Shown here: positions 26,006-35,961 of the stretch, piece by piece | Layout of the letters: each line of letters begins with the position of its first letter | How positions within the stretch are numbered: the first letter of the stretch is position 1 | From: Actinomycetes bacterium | GTDB taxonomy: Bacteria; Actinomycetota; Actinomycetes; Mycobacteriales; Mycobacteriaceae | Length of the DNA stretch: 64,000 nt | NCBI GenBank assembly: GCA_023460175.1 | Contig: JAEWRC010000094.1 | Coordinates: forward strand, 1-64,000 | Direction of reading: 5' to 3' | Translations under genes and position numbers: made by a program | Notes under the pieces: model-generated | What the model was told of the DNA's origin: nothing | The model's database searches: none | Seen by the model: only the letters and a program-made list of their open reading frames with translations

Positions 26006-27067
26006 GTGACAGACATCGCAGTGGTCGGTTTCGCGCATGCCCCACATGTGCGCCGCACCGACGGCACCACCAACGGCGTCGAGATGCTGATGCCGTGCTT
26101 CGCCGCGCTCTATGAGGAGCTGGGCATCACCAAGGCCGACATCGGGTTCTGGTGCTCCGGGTCGTCGGATTACCTTGCCGGACGTGCCTTCTCGTTCATC
26201 TCGGCGATCGACTCGATCGGCGCGGTGCCACCGATCAACGAATCGCACGTGGAGATGGACGCCGCGTGGGCGCTCTACGAGGCCTACATCAAGCTGCTGA
26301 CCGGCGAGGTCGAGACCGCGTTGGTCTACGGGTTCGGCAAGTCCTCGGCCGGCACGCTGCGCCGGGTGCTGGCGCTGCAGACCGACCCCTACACGGTGGC
26401 GCCGTTGTGGCCGGACTCGATCTCGATGGCCGGCCTGCAGGCCCGGCTGGGTCTGGACGCCGGCAAGTGGACCGTCGAGCAGATGGCGCAGGTGGCGCTG
26501 GAAGCGATGACCGCCGCCGGCCGCACCGACTCGGTGGAGAACGCCGACAGCGTCGAGGAACTACTGGCCCGTCCGCTCTACGCCGATCCGCTGCGCCGCC
26601 ACGACATCGCGCCCATCACCGATGGGGCGGCCGCCATCGTGCTGGCCGCCGGCGATCGGGCCCGCGAACTGCGGGAGAACCCGGCCTGGATCACCGGCCT
26701 CGAGCACCGCATCGAGACGCCCATCCTGGGGGCCCGCGACCTGGCCAGCTCCCCGTCGACGGCGGCGTCAGCCCGGGCGGCCCTCGGCGGCGACGCCGGC
26801 GGGGTCGAGGTAGCCGAACTGCACGCCCCGTTCAGCCATCAGCAGCTGATCCTCGCCGAGGCGATCGGACTGGGCGAGACGACGAAGATCAACCCGTCCG
26901 GCGGCGCGCTCGCCGGCAATCCCATGTTCGCGGCCGGCCTGGAACGCATCGGCTTCGCCGCCCGGCACATCTGGAACGGGACGGCGCAGCGGACCCTGGC
27001 GCACGCCACCAGCGGGCCGGCGCTGCAGCAGAACCTGGTCGCCGTTCTCGACGGAAGGGTCAACTGA
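26006..27067 (+). CDS. ltp4: Ltp4, thiolase-fold lipid-transfer-type aldol lyase
   Basis: A 353-residue thiolase-superfamily protein (Rv3522 is about 354). The C-terminal half has ELHAPFSHQQLILAEA and the glycine-rich NPSGGALAGNP segment, but the nucleophilic cysteine region of true thiolases is not recognisable. In Rhodococcus Ltp3 and Ltp4 are needed to degrade C24-branched sterol side chains by aldol cleavage. The frame is open further upstream; GTG at 26006 follows the previous stop by 11 bases and fits the family N-terminus. It is the second gene of a three-gene operon. Confidence 0.88.
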   Translation: MTDIAVVGFAHAPHVRRTDGTTNGVEMLMPCFAALYEELGITKADIGFWCSGSSDYLAGRAFSFISAIDSIGAVPPINESHVEMDAAWALYEAYIKLLTGEVETALVYGFGKSSAGTLRRVLALQTDPYTVAPLWPDSISMAGLQARLGLDAGKWTVEQMAQVALEAMTAAGRTDSVENADSVEELLARPLYADPLRRHDIAPITDGAAAIVLAAGDRARELRENPAWITGLEHRIETPILGARDLASSPSTAASARAALGGDAGGVEVAELHAPFSHQQLILAEAIGLGETTKINPSGGALAGNPMFAAGLERIGFAARHIWNGTAQRTLAHATSGPALQQNLVAVLDGRVN

Positions 27068-27069
27068 AG

Positions 27070-28242
<1,173 letters not shown>

Positions 28243-28313
28243 GTCCAGCCACTCGGGGGTGCCGAGGGCGCTCGTCTCAGCTCGTTTACAGCTCTGCCAC
28301 GTAGGGTAAGGAA

Positions 28314-28335
28314 CGTCGAATAAGTCAGTTCGACG
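28314..28335. promoter_or_regulatory. Short inverted repeat between ltp3 and the lipoprotein gene
   Basis: CGTCGAA and TTCGACG form a 7-bp perfect inverted repeat around an 8-base spacer. It could be an operator for the lipoprotein gene or a weak hairpin. No KstR motif lies in this gap. Confidence 0.4.
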
Positions 28336-28364
28336 CGCCATCCCGGAAACGTTAGAGCCGAGTT

Positions 28365-29048
28365 TTGTCACGCCCCAAATGCTTCAGCACACCGACCGGA
28401 CGTCTCGCCGGCGCCGCGATCGCGGCGGCGGTCGCTCTCGGCGCCACCGCCTGCGGCGGAGTGAACTCCGACCCGGCGGGCCTCGGCCAGACCAGCGCGA
28501 CGTCCCCGACGACGGCCCCCTCGGATCCGTCCGCGTCGCCGTTGTCCCCGACCTCGACGACGTCGGTGGACAAGGAGGCCGACCTCGCCGCCGACTACCG
28601 GCACCTGCTGCTGCAGCCCGAGCACCTCAGCGACCAGGAGGACACCTTCACCGCGCGCTCGGTGGACACCAACCCCCGCGGCATGCCCGGTGCCAGCGCA
28701 TTCTTCGTCAACGCCGATGACGACCGCGCGATCGCCAACACGATCGTGCTGTACCCCGACGCAGCCACCGCGCAGGAAACGCTGAAGACCGCGACCGAGG
28801 CCCTGCCCACCAAGGTCATCGGCGGGACCCCCGAGCCGGTGGCGGTCGGCACCGACGGCGTGGTGATCTCCGGGACCTCCCCGGCCGGTGATAAATCGGT
28901 GACGCAGCTGCTGTTCACCCAGGGCCGCGCGCTGGTGCGGCTGGACTTCGAGAGCGCCGTCGGCGACAAGACCTCCGACCAGTTCGTCACCAACGTCGCC
29001 AAGATGCAGTTGATCGCGCTGCAGACCGGGCTGCCGGACACGGAGTAA
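28365..29048 (+). CDS. Putative lipoprotein of unknown function
   Basis: A 227-residue exported protein. The N-terminus has a basic start, a hydrophobic stretch and a lipobox-like LGATAC near residue 30, followed by a Ser/Thr/Pro-rich linker and a globular domain of about 160 residues. Start is a TTG at 28365; no strong ribosome-binding site is visible, so a different start is possible. It occupies the place of Rv3524 in the M. tuberculosis order but looks shorter than that 343-residue protein. No recognised enzymatic motif is seen. Confidence 0.75.
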   Translation: MSRPKCFSTPTGRLAGAAIAAAVALGATACGGVNSDPAGLGQTSATSPTTAPSDPSASPLSPTSTTSVDKEADLAADYRHLLLQPEHLSDQEDTFTARSVDTNPRGMPGASAFFVNADDDRAIANTIVLYPDAATAQETLKTATEALPTKVIGGTPEPVAVGTDGVVISGTSPAGDKSVTQLLFTQGRALVRLDFESAVGDKTSDQFVTNVAKMQLIALQTGLPDTE

Positions 29049-29112
29049 TTGCCCTCGGGTTCGGGTATGCCGCAGGTCACGCCCCCGTCGTTGCGGGAAG
29101 CGGGGTCAAAAC

Positions 29113-29126
29113 TGTAACGTGTTCTA
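29113..29126. promoter_or_regulatory. KstR operator upstream of kshA
   Basis: TGTAACGTGTTCTA fits TnnAACnnGTTnnA. It ends 23 bases before the kshA GTG start, with a GGAGGCG ribosome-binding stretch between them. Confidence 0.85.
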
Positions 29127-29149
29127 GTTAGAGAGACTGGAGGCGCGAA

Positions 29150-30316
29150 GTGACGACTGAAACAGCCCACAGCGGCATTCGCGAGATCGATACCGGCACG
29201 CTGCCCGACCGCTACGCCCGCGGCTGGCACTGCCTGGGACCCGTAAAGAGCTTCTTGGACGGCGAGCCGCACAGCGTCGAGATCTTCGGCACCAAGCTCG
29301 TGGTGTTCGCGGACTCCGCGGGCGAGCTGAACGTCCTGGACGGTTACTGCCGGCACATGGGTGGTGACCTGTCGCAGGGCTCCATCAAGGGCGACGAGGT
29401 GGCCTGCCCGTTCCACGACTGGCGGTGGGGCGGCGACGGCAAGTGCAAGCTGGTCCCCTACGCCAAGCGCACGCCGCGGCTGGCCCGCACCCGCGCCTGG
29501 CATACCGACACCCGCGGCGGCCTGCTGTTCGTCTGGCACGACCACGAGGGCAACCCGCCGCAGCCCGAGGTGCGCATCCCCGAGATCCCCGAGTGGGCCA
29601 GCGGCGACTGGACCGACTGGAAGTGGAACTCGCTGCTGATCGAGGGCTCCAACTGCCGCGAGATCATCGACAACGTCACCGACATGGCGCACTTCTTCTA
29701 CATCCACTTCGGCCTGCCGACCTACTTCAAGAACGTCTTCGAGGGCCACATCGCGTCGCAGTACCTGCACAACGTGGGTCGCCCCGACATCAACGACATG
29801 GGCACCGCCTACGGCGACGCCAAACTCGACTCGGAGGCGTCGTACTTCGGCCCGTCGTTCATGATCAACTGGCTGCACAACACCTACGGCGACTTCAAGG
29901 CCGAGTCGATCCTGATCAACTGCCACTACCCGGTGACCCAGGACTCGTTCATGCTGCAGTGGGGCGTCATCGTCGAGAAGCCCAAGGGCCTCGACGACGC
30001 GACCTCCGAGAAGCTGGCCGACGCCTTCACCGAGGGGGTCAGCAAGGGCTTCCTGCAGGACGTGGAGATCTGGAAGCACAAGACCCGCATCGACAACCCG
30101 CTGCTGGTCGAGGAAGACGGTGCCGTCTACCAGATGCGCCGTTGGTATCAGCAGTTCTACGTCGACGCCGCCGACGTCACCGCGGAGATGACGGACCGCT
30201 TCGAACTCGAGGTGGACACCACCGCCGCCAACGAGAAGTGGCACGTGGAAGTCGAGGAGAACCTGCGGCGGCAGGCCGAGGCCAAGGAACAGCAGACCTC
30301 CGAGGTCTCTGGATGA
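29150..30316 (+). CDS. kshA: KshA, oxygenase component of 3-ketosteroid 9-alpha-hydroxylase
   Basis: A 388-residue Rieske oxygenase. The 2Fe-2S ligands are C67, H69, C86 and H89 in the segments CRHM and CPFHDW. The mononuclear iron ligands H181 and H186 lie in the segment DMAHFFYIHFG, with an Asp further on. These positions equal those of Rv3526. With the reductase KshB, not in this window, it hydroxylates C9 of androstenedione-type steroids and leads to B-ring opening. A GTG start follows a good ribosome-binding site. Confidence 0.96.
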   Translation: MTTETAHSGIREIDTGTLPDRYARGWHCLGPVKSFLDGEPHSVEIFGTKLVVFADSAGELNVLDGYCRHMGGDLSQGSIKGDEVACPFHDWRWGGDGKCKLVPYAKRTPRLARTRAWHTDTRGGLLFVWHDHEGNPPQPEVRIPEIPEWASGDWTDWKWNSLLIEGSNCREIIDNVTDMAHFFYIHFGLPTYFKNVFEGHIASQYLHNVGRPDINDMGTAYGDAKLDSEASYFGPSFMINWLHNTYGDFKAESILINCHYPVTQDSFMLQWGVIVEKPKGLDDATSEKLADAFTEGVSKGFLQDVEIWKHKTRIDNPLLVEEDGAVYQMRRWYQQFYVDAADVTAEMTDRFELEVDTTAANEKWHVEVEENLRRQAEAKEQQTSEVSG

Positions 30317-30786
30317 GTTCCGGCAAGGGGACCCCCGACGTCGACGGCCTCGCGCGGTCGATGGTCCTCTTGCACGGCGGTCACGACGACGACGAGCACG
30401 ACCACGGTCACGGGCCCGCCGACGGTGCCGCCCCGGCCGGATCTTGGAGCAAGGCACCGAGTTTCGCCTCCGATCCGGAGCGCGCGGCGGCGGTGCGCGC
30501 CGCCACCGACGCCGACCGCGACCGGTATCTGACCTCGGGGTTGGCGCCGGTGGACTGCCGGTTCTGTCACGCCACCGTCGAGGTCAAAAAGCTGGGCCCG
30601 GAATATACTGCCGTGCAGTGGAACTCCGAGGCGGTACAACGGTGCGCGGTGTTCGCCGAGGCGCGCGCCGACGGTCAACGCACGCCGATGCGCGCCTGCC
30701 CGAAGTTGAGCGACAGCATCAAGCACGCGATCGCCGAGGGCTGCCTCGAGGCCGTCTCCAGCTCCCCGTCGCCGGGCGACGGCTGA
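30313..30786 (+). CDS. Small conserved protein coupled to kshA (Rv3527-like)
   Basis: A 157-residue soluble protein whose ATG overlaps the kshA stop as ATGA. The N-terminal part has a His/Asp-rich run (HDDDEHDHGHG), and the C-terminal half has a CRFCHATVEV segment and further cysteines, so metal or iron-sulfur binding is possible. By position it corresponds to Rv3527, which has no established function. Coupling to kshA suggests a helper role for the oxygenase; that is inference. Confidence 0.8.
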   Translation: MSSGKGTPDVDGLARSMVLLHGGHDDDEHDHGHGPADGAAPAGSWSKAPSFASDPERAAAVRAATDADRDRYLTSGLAPVDCRFCHATVEVKKLGPEYTAVQWNSEAVQRCAVFAEARADGQRTPMRACPKLSDSIKHAIAEGCLEAVSSSPSPGDG

Positions 30787-30808
30787 CCCGCTTCCGCCGG
30801 GAGCATCG

Positions 30809-31492
30809 GTGACTGACCGTCAGCGCTTCGGCCAGCTGGAGATCCTGCGCTTCGAAACCGGTTGGGTACGGACCAACTGCTACTTGGTCTTTCATCATGC
30901 CGACCGGGAGGCGTTGATCATCGACCCCGGCGACGGGGCGGCCGGCAAGGTGCGTGACCTGGTCCGCCGGCACCGCCTGGCGCCGCGGGCGGTCCTGCTG
31001 ACCCACGGCCACCTCGACCATGTCTGGAACGCGCAGCGGTTGTCGGACCACTACGCCATCCCGACGTGTGTCCACGGCGCCGATCGGCCGATGCTGGTCA
31101 ATCCGATCCGGGGCGTGGCACCGCGGCTGGTGCAGAAGATGGTGGGCGCCTTCTGTTCCGAACCCGAGCAGGTGGTGGAACTCTCCGACGGCAGCAGCCT
31201 GACGCTGGGCGGGATCCACGTGGCGGTGGACCACACGCCCGGGCACACGCCAGGATCGGTGACGTTCCGGGTGACCGATCCGCAGCATCCCGATCTGTTG
31301 TTCACCGGTGACACCCTGTTCAACGGCAGCGTGGGGCGCACCGACTTCGAGGGCGGCAGCGGCAATCACCTGCTCGGTTCGATCATTGGAAAGCTGCTGG
31401 TGCGCGACGACCGCGCGCAGGTGCTGCCCGGGCACGGCCCGCAGAGCACCATCGGCATCGAGCGGCGCGCCAACCCGTTCCTGCAGCCGTGA
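30809..31492 (+). CDS. Metallo-beta-lactamase-fold hydrolase
   Basis: A 227-residue MBL-fold protein of the glyoxalase-II-like type. The metal motif THGHLDH is near residue 72, followed by HTPGHTPGS, FTGDTLF and the terminal LPGHGP histidine. It is third in the kshA unit, 22 bases after the preceding gene, with a GTG start. Possible roles are hydrolysis of a thioester or lactone formed in sterol breakdown, or general detoxification. I know of no counterpart at this position in M. tuberculosis. Confidence 0.85.
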   Translation: MTDRQRFGQLEILRFETGWVRTNCYLVFHHADREALIIDPGDGAAGKVRDLVRRHRLAPRAVLLTHGHLDHVWNAQRLSDHYAIPTCVHGADRPMLVNPIRGVAPRLVQKMVGAFCSEPEQVVELSDGSSLTLGGIHVAVDHTPGHTPGSVTFRVTDPQHPDLLFTGDTLFNGSVGRTDFEGGSGNHLLGSIIGKLLVRDDRAQVLPGHGPQSTIGIERRANPFLQP

Positions 31493-31493
31493 C

Positions 31494-32642
31494 TCAGAGC
31501 CCGGTGAAGCGCTCCCTGACCTGCTCGGCCGTCAGCCCGTAATCGGCCAGCGAATACGTGTGTTTCGGTGAGCGCGGGCCCCGCCGACTCTCGTCGTGCA
31601 TATCGCGCATCGCCTGCCGCGCGGCGTCGGAGAGTTCGATGCCGAAGTGCGTGTAGATGCCGGCGACGGTGTCGAGGGGGTCCTGCACGAAGTCGGCGTA
31701 CTCGATGTCGCAGAACTGCGCCGGATCATGCTTGGCGCGTTCGGCGTTGAACAGCTCCAGCCCGCGCGACCAGGTCTCCAGATTGTCCGCACCGATCTGT
31801 TCGCCGACAAAGACATTCGACCAGCCCGCGGTGGTGTGCGCGGACAGCGAACACATCGAGGCCATGATGGTCTCGGCCGGCCGGTGGCACTGCACCACCA
31901 ACGCGTCGGGGTAGGTGGCCAGCAGCGCGTCGAGGGCGAACAGGTGGCTGGGATTCTTGAGCACCCAACGCTTTTCGACATCGTTGAGCCCGATCAGCTG
32001 CAGGTTCTTACGGTGGCGCTGATACGGCTTGGTCCAGTCCTGGTGGGACAGCCACTGCGCGTAGCTGGGCACGTGCGCCAGGGTTTCGTAGGACACCGAG
32101 TGCAGCGACTGGCGCAGCAGTTGCCAGCATTCCTCGACCTCGTCCGCGGTCATGTAATGCAGGCCCAGGTATTCCGGATCCTCGTTGTGCGCCTTGGCGA
32201 ACTGGGCGTCGAGCTGCTGGAACACCGGGTTGTCCGCCCAGGTTTCCCGGGGCGGGCGGGGCTGCGGGAACTCCGCCAGCCACAGCTCGAGGCCCTGGTG
32301 GGCGGGGTCGGCGGTCAGCAGCCGATGCAGGGCAGTGGTGCCGGTGCGGGGCAGTCCGGTGACGAAGATCGGTCGCTCGATCGCGACGTCGGCGTGCTGC
32401 GGGTGTTGTTTCCACGCCGCCTCGGACATCAGCCGGGCCACCAGCGCGTTGCGCAGGAAGAACCGGCACATCTTGCTGCCGAACTCGGTGAGGTCCTCGT
32501 CGCGCTGATAGGACTCCAGCAGCACGGCCAGGCCCTCGCGGTAGTTGTCATCGTCGGCGCCGAAGTCGTCGAGGCCCACGGCCTTGGTGGCCGAGGCGTG
32601 CAGGTCCTCGACCGTGCCGACGTTGGTGCGGGGTGCGGTCAT
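31494..32642 (-). CDS. Sulfotransferase-family protein (Rv3529c-like)
   Basis: A 382-residue protein of the mycobacterial sulfotransferase family (Rv3529c is 384). The 5-prime PAPS-binding motif TGLPRTGTTAL lies near residue 95, and the second binding region with CHRPAETIMAS lies near 255. Its start overlaps the SDR stop as ATGA. It is the last gene of the Rv3531c-Rv3530c-Rv3529c unit and convergent with the MBL gene, two bases apart. Whether it sulfates a steroid is not known. Confidence 0.88.
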   Translation of the reverse strand: MTAPRTNVGTVEDLHASATKAVGLDDFGADDDNYREGLAVLLESYQRDEDLTEFGSKMCRFFLRNALVARLMSEAAWKQHPQHADVAIERPIFVTGLPRTGTTALHRLLTADPAHQGLELWLAEFPQPRPPRETWADNPVFQQLDAQFAKAHNEDPEYLGLHYMTADEVEECWQLLRQSLHSVSYETLAHVPSYAQWLSHQDWTKPYQRHRKNLQLIGLNDVEKRWVLKNPSHLFALDALLATYPDALVVQCHRPAETIMASMCSLSAHTTAGWSNVFVGEQIGADNLETWSRGLELFNAERAKHDPAQFCDIEYADFVQDPLDTVAGIYTHFGIELSDAARQAMRDMHDESRRGPRSPKHTYSLADYGLTAEQVRERFTGL

Positions 32643-33421
32643 GCCTTGAACTCCCCGCAGTTGACGTCCAGGGCCTGGCCGGTGATTCCGCTGGCCAGGT
32701 CGCTGGCCATGAACAGGATCGCCGAGGCCACCTCGTCCTCGGTCGGCAGCCGCTTGAGGTCGGAGGCCGCGGCCGCCGCGCGGTAGATGTCGTCGACGGT
32801 GGTGCCGTACTTGCCGGCCTGGTGGTTGAAGTAGCCCTCCAGCGTTCCGCCCCAGATATAACCGGGCAGAATGGAATTCACCCGGATGCCCTGCTCCCCC
32901 AGCTCGGTGGCCAGCGACTGCGACATGGCCAGCAGCGCGGACTTCGCCATCTTGTAGGCCCCGTACTTGGCCTGTGAGTGGCGCACGACCATCGAATTGA
33001 CGTTGACCACCGACCCCTTGGCCTCGGCCAGCGCCGGGGTGAAGCCCTGGATCAGCCGCAGCGCGCCGAACACCGTCAGTTCGATGGCCTCGCGCATGTG
33101 CTCGAAGGTGGTGTCGGCCAGCGGCTTCATCGACGGCACCCGAAACGCGTTGTTGATCACCACATCCACCCGGCCGTAGGTCTGCATGGCGGTCTCGACC
33201 AGGTTCTGCACCTGCGCGTCGTCGGTGATGTCGGTGCCCACGGCCAGCGCCCGGCGGCCGGTGGCCGAGACCTGCTTGGCGACGTCGTCGAGTCGCTCGA
33301 CCGTGCGGGCGGCCAGCACCAGGTCGGCGCCGGCCTCCGCGCAGCGCCGCGCCAGGGTCGTCCCCAGCGCGGGGCCGACGCCGCTGATCACCACTACCTT
33401 GTCTGCAAGTAATCCGGTCAT
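32639..33421 (-). CDS. Short-chain dehydrogenase/reductase (Rv3530c-like)
   Basis: A 260-residue SDR. The nucleotide-binding loop is SGVGPALG at 14-21, NNAF replaces the usual NNAG near 90, and the catalytic YGAYKMAK lies near 155 with a Ser shortly before. It sits between the Rv3531c-like gene and the sulfotransferase, overlapping the latter. The motif variants suggest a divergent substrate class. By position and length it is the counterpart of Rv3530c, which belongs to the KstR regulon. Confidence 0.88.
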   Translation of the reverse strand: MTGLLADKVVVISGVGPALGTTLARRCAEAGADLVLAARTVERLDDVAKQVSATGRRALAVGTDITDDAQVQNLVETAMQTYGRVDVVINNAFRVPSMKPLADTTFEHMREAIELTVFGALRLIQGFTPALAEAKGSVVNVNSMVVRHSQAKYGAYKMAKSALLAMSQSLATELGEQGIRVNSILPGYIWGGTLEGYFNHQAGKYGTTVDDIYRAAAAASDLKRLPTEDEVASAILFMASDLASGITGQALDVNCGEFKA

Positions 33422-33424
33422 CTG

Positions 33425-34552
33425 TTACCCCAGCATCCTGTTGGCGATCTGCTGCTGACGCAGCGCGATTCGCGCGCGCCAGCCATCCTCGGAGATCTTG
33501 TTCGTTTCGTAATGCGGCAGGGCCTTCGCGACGTCGGCTACGTCCAGCAGTTCGACCGTCGGGCCGTCGGCCTCGGTGAGCTCACGGGACAGCCGCTGCC
33601 AGCGGAACTGGAGGTAGCCGCGCCGGTGGCCCAGCGTCTCGCACCAGTTGGTCACCCCCGGGTTGGCGTCGGAGACGACGATCCTGATCTTGCCGTCCGG
33701 ATCGACTTGCGCCTGAGTGCCGTTCAGCGAGGTCTGGTGGTTGATGTAGTCCAGCGAGATGTACCAGAGGCTGCCGAGCTGGAAACCCATGTAGGGGGCG
33801 TCGGAGGCCGGCACGGTGATGACGAGCGCCTGCTCGGGGTTCAGTTCGAAGTGTCCGGCCGACGAGTACTGCGTGGCCAGCCCACCGGGGGTGAGCCGCG
33901 GGGCCACCATGGTGTTCACCGGGATGTTGAGGTAGAACCACTGCGGGAACTGCAGCCAGGTCTTGACCCGCTGCACCAGTTGCTTACCGGCCACCGCGTA
34001 CCGCTTTTCGATGAGTTGTCGGCTCAGCGGCGGAGGCGCGGTGCCGGCGGTGTCGGTCCGCGCCACGGTGACGGTGCCGCGTCGCGCGGACCAGTCGTTG
34101 CAGACCTCGCGGATCAGCAGTTGCGACGGGGCGCTCGGCGTCACCCGCCACTCGAAGCTGCCGTCGTCGGCGATGTCGAGTTCGCGGTCGTCGAAGGCGG
34201 CCTCACTGGGCGGCACGTTGTTGTCGGTGTACTCGCCGCCGAGCATCTGGAAGCTGAGATCCGTTGTGGTGCCGCGGACCCCGGTGACCACGTACTCCTG
34301 GCCCGGTTGCACCCGGGTGCCGAAGTACAGCGTGTCCGGGTTGTCCAGGCCCATCTTCGTGTAGGGCCCGGTGCCCGACTGCAGGACGGGATGGTCGCGG
34401 TCGTAGTCGAAGCCGAGGTGGATGCAGGCCGAGATGCAGCCGGCCAGGTACTGCAGGCCCTCGAACAGGTCGGCCTCGGATTCGATATGCGGCGCCTCGA
34501 CGACCAGGCGTTCAGCCTCGGCGATCGCGTGGACCAGTGGCTGCGAATACAT
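33425..34552 (-). CDS. Conserved hypothetical protein (Rv3531c-like)
   Basis: A 375-residue protein, exactly the length of Rv3531c. I recognise no catalytic motif. The C-terminal part contains a DUF1214-like beta-rich segment (LVITVPASDAPYMGFQLGS). The ATG at 34552 was chosen over an upstream one because it gives the family length and a natural start. It is the first gene of a three-gene minus-strand unit that reads away from the KstR operator at 34638-34651. Confidence 0.87.
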   Translation of the reverse strand: MYSQPLVHAIAEAERLVVEAPHIESEADLFEGLQYLAGCISACIHLGFDYDRDHPVLQSGTGPYTKMGLDNPDTLYFGTRVQPGQEYVVTGVRGTTTDLSFQMLGGEYTDNNVPPSEAAFDDRELDIADDGSFEWRVTPSAPSQLLIREVCNDWSARRGTVTVARTDTAGTAPPPLSRQLIEKRYAVAGKQLVQRVKTWLQFPQWFYLNIPVNTMVAPRLTPGGLATQYSSAGHFELNPEQALVITVPASDAPYMGFQLGSLWYISLDYINHQTSLNGTQAQVDPDGKIRIVVSDANPGVTNWCETLGHRRGYLQFRWQRLSRELTEADGPTVELLDVADVAKALPHYETNKISEDGWRARIALRQQQIANRMLG

Positions 34553-34637
34553 CGACCCGCCCCTTCGTCGTCTTCGGTGGTCCACTACTTGAGTGGTCCA
34601 CTATTGGAACATGCTGGTAGAGTTTCCGACCTGACAC

Positions 34638-34651
34638 TAGAACGTGTTCCA
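34638..34651. promoter_or_regulatory. KstR operator, once divergent for the Rv3531c-like unit and iclR
   Basis: TAGAACGTGTTCCA matches the consensus. On the minus side it is 86 bases before the Rv3531c-like start. On the plus side it ends 10 bases before an ATG at 34662 that begins the displaced first codons of the iclR gene. The TnpB element now lies right after those codons, so the site may also control tnpB. Confidence 0.85.
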
Positions 34652-34661
34652 GTGCGCGTCA

Positions 34662-34679
34662 ATGTTTGAGGAGGCCGTC
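34662..34679 (+). pseudogene. Displaced first six codons of the iclR gene
   Basis: ATG TTT GAG GAG GCC GTC (MFEEAV) starts 10 bases after a KstR operator. Joined to position 35960 it reads straight on as KSAERASPPTARVVAVLDFL, the normal N-terminal lead of an IclR-type regulator. This is a reconstruction from sequence alone and gives the likely original start of the gene at 35885-36871. Confidence 0.65.
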
Positions 34680-35959
34680 GTAACCGAGGACTTGTGTCAT
34701 AGGCCAAAGTTATCTTTGGGGTGTGCAGCTGCGATACAACTATCGGGTCTATCCGACGTCGAGGCAGCGCGGTGGGCTGGCTCAGGCGTTCGGGTGTGCG
34801 CGGGTGGTGTTCAACGACTGCATCCGGTTACGGCAGGCCTCGCATGCGGCGGGGGTGAAGATCAGCGATACCGAGGTGCAGAAGCGAGTGGTGACCCTTG
34901 CGAAGGGAACACCGGAGCGGGCCTGGCTGTCGGGTGTGTCGTCGGTGGTGTTGGTGCAGGCGTGTCAGGACGCGAGGGCGGCGTACCGCAATTTCTTCGA
35001 TTCGTTGTCGGGCCAGCGCAAGGGCCGCAAGCTCGGGGCTCCCAGGTTCCGGTCGCGCAAGGACAATCGGCAGGCGATCCGGCTGACCCGCAACGGATTC
35101 AGACTGCGCCCGAACGGGAAGCTGTATGTCGCGAAGGTCGGCGAACTCAAGGTCGTCTGGTCGAGGGATCTTCCCTCCGAGCCGTCGAGTGTTTCGATCA
35201 TCAAGGACGCCGCTGGCCGTTACTTCGCGTCGTTCGTGGTCCAGCTCGACGACGCGCCACTGGCGCCGGTGGATTGCGAGGTGGGCATCGACCTGGGACT
35301 GACCACGTTCGCGGTCCTGTCCAGCGGCAAGACGATTGCTTCACCGAGGTTCTTTCGTCGTGCCGAACGCAAGCTGCGCAAGGCGCAGCAGGAGTTGTCC
35401 CGCAAGCAGCGAGGCAGCAACAACCGGGCCAAGGCGCGCGTCAGGGTCGCCAAGGCTCACGCCAAAGTGCGGGATTCCCGGCTGGACTGGGCACACAAGT
35501 CCTCGATGCAGATCATCCGCGAGAACCAAGCGGTCTACGTCGAGGACTTGTGCGTCAAAGGTCTGGCGCGGACCCGCATGGCGAAGGCGGTCCACGACGC
35601 CGGGTGGGCGATGTTCACTCGGCTCTTGGAGGAGAAGGCCACCAGGTTTGGCCGGACCTTCGGCAAGGTGGACCGATTCTTCCCGTCGTCGCAACTGTGC
35701 TCTGCATGCGGAGCCGGCGACGGCAAGAAGGCGCTCAGCGTTCGGGTGTGGACGTGCCAGTGCGGCGCGGTGCACGACCGAGACTTGAACGCCGCCAGGA
35801 ACATCCTCGCCGCAGGACGTGCGGAGAGGCTAAACGCCTGCGGAGAGCCGGTCAGTCTCTCCGCCTAGCGGAGGGCACGGCTCAGTGAAACAGGAACCCA
35901 CCGCAGCGAGCCACAGGCCGGCAGGAGGAATCCCAGCCCTTCAAGGCCGAGAGGACGTC
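34680..35959 (+). mobile_element. Solo tnpB element (IS200/IS605 or IS607 type, no tnpA)
   Basis: About 1,280 bases inserted within the 5-prime end of iclR. The ends are deduced from the restored iclR frame: GTC is present at both junctions (34677-34679 and 35957-35959), so the edge is ambiguous by up to three bases. The right end closes with GGACGTCA, as in many tnpB elements. There is no transposase gene for mobility, so it would need help in trans. No target-site duplication beyond the shared GTC is seen. Confidence 0.75.
34723..35868 (+). CDS. tnpB: TnpB, RNA-guided nuclease of a transposon
   Basis: A 381-residue TnpB. An N-terminal helix-turn-helix-like and WED region is followed by a RuvC domain with D190 (GIDLG), E274 (YVEDL) and the DRDLNAA motif (D352/D354). 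The zinc finger has CSAC and CQCG. All catalytic residues appear intact and the length is normal for the family. TnpB proteins use an omega RNA from the element's 3-prime end to cut matching DNA next to a short motif. The GTG start at 34723 is the first plausible one. The KstR operator 72 bases upstream could place it under sterol control. Confidence 0.92.
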   Translation: MQLRYNYRVYPTSRQRGGLAQAFGCARVVFNDCIRLRQASHAAGVKISDTEVQKRVVTLAKGTPERAWLSGVSSVVLVQACQDARAAYRNFFDSLSGQRKGRKLGAPRFRSRKDNRQAIRLTRNGFRLRPNGKLYVAKVGELKVVWSRDLPSEPSSVSIIKDAAGRYFASFVVQLDDAPLAPVDCEVGIDLGLTTFAVLSSGKTIASPRFFRRAERKLRKAQQELSRKQRGSNNRAKARVRVAKAHAKVRDSRLDWAHKSSMQIIRENQAVYVEDLCVKGLARTRMAKAVHDAGWAMFTRLLEEKATRFGRTFGKVDRFFPSSQLCSACGAGDGKKALSVRVWTCQCGAVHDRDLNAARNILAAGRAERLNACGEPVSLSA

Positions 35960-35961
35960 AA
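35821..35961 (+). ncRNA. Probable omega RNA scaffold at the right end of the tnpB element
   Basis: GCGGAGAG occurs at 35821-35828 and 35840-35847, and can pair with CTCTCCGC at 35857-35864. Further on, the segment ending GAGAGGACGTCAA is the typical 3-prime end of TnpB guide RNAs. The RNA would overlap the end of tnpB and the first 25 codons of the current iclR frame. The guide would begin at about 35960-35962 and read into iclR. The 5-prime limit is approximate. Confidence 0.5.

Noticed and set aside
34644..35888. Alternative plus-strand frame of about 414 codons over tnpB
   Set aside because: It only begins with the displaced iclR codons and then reads tnpB out of frame; TnpB motifs are in the other frame.
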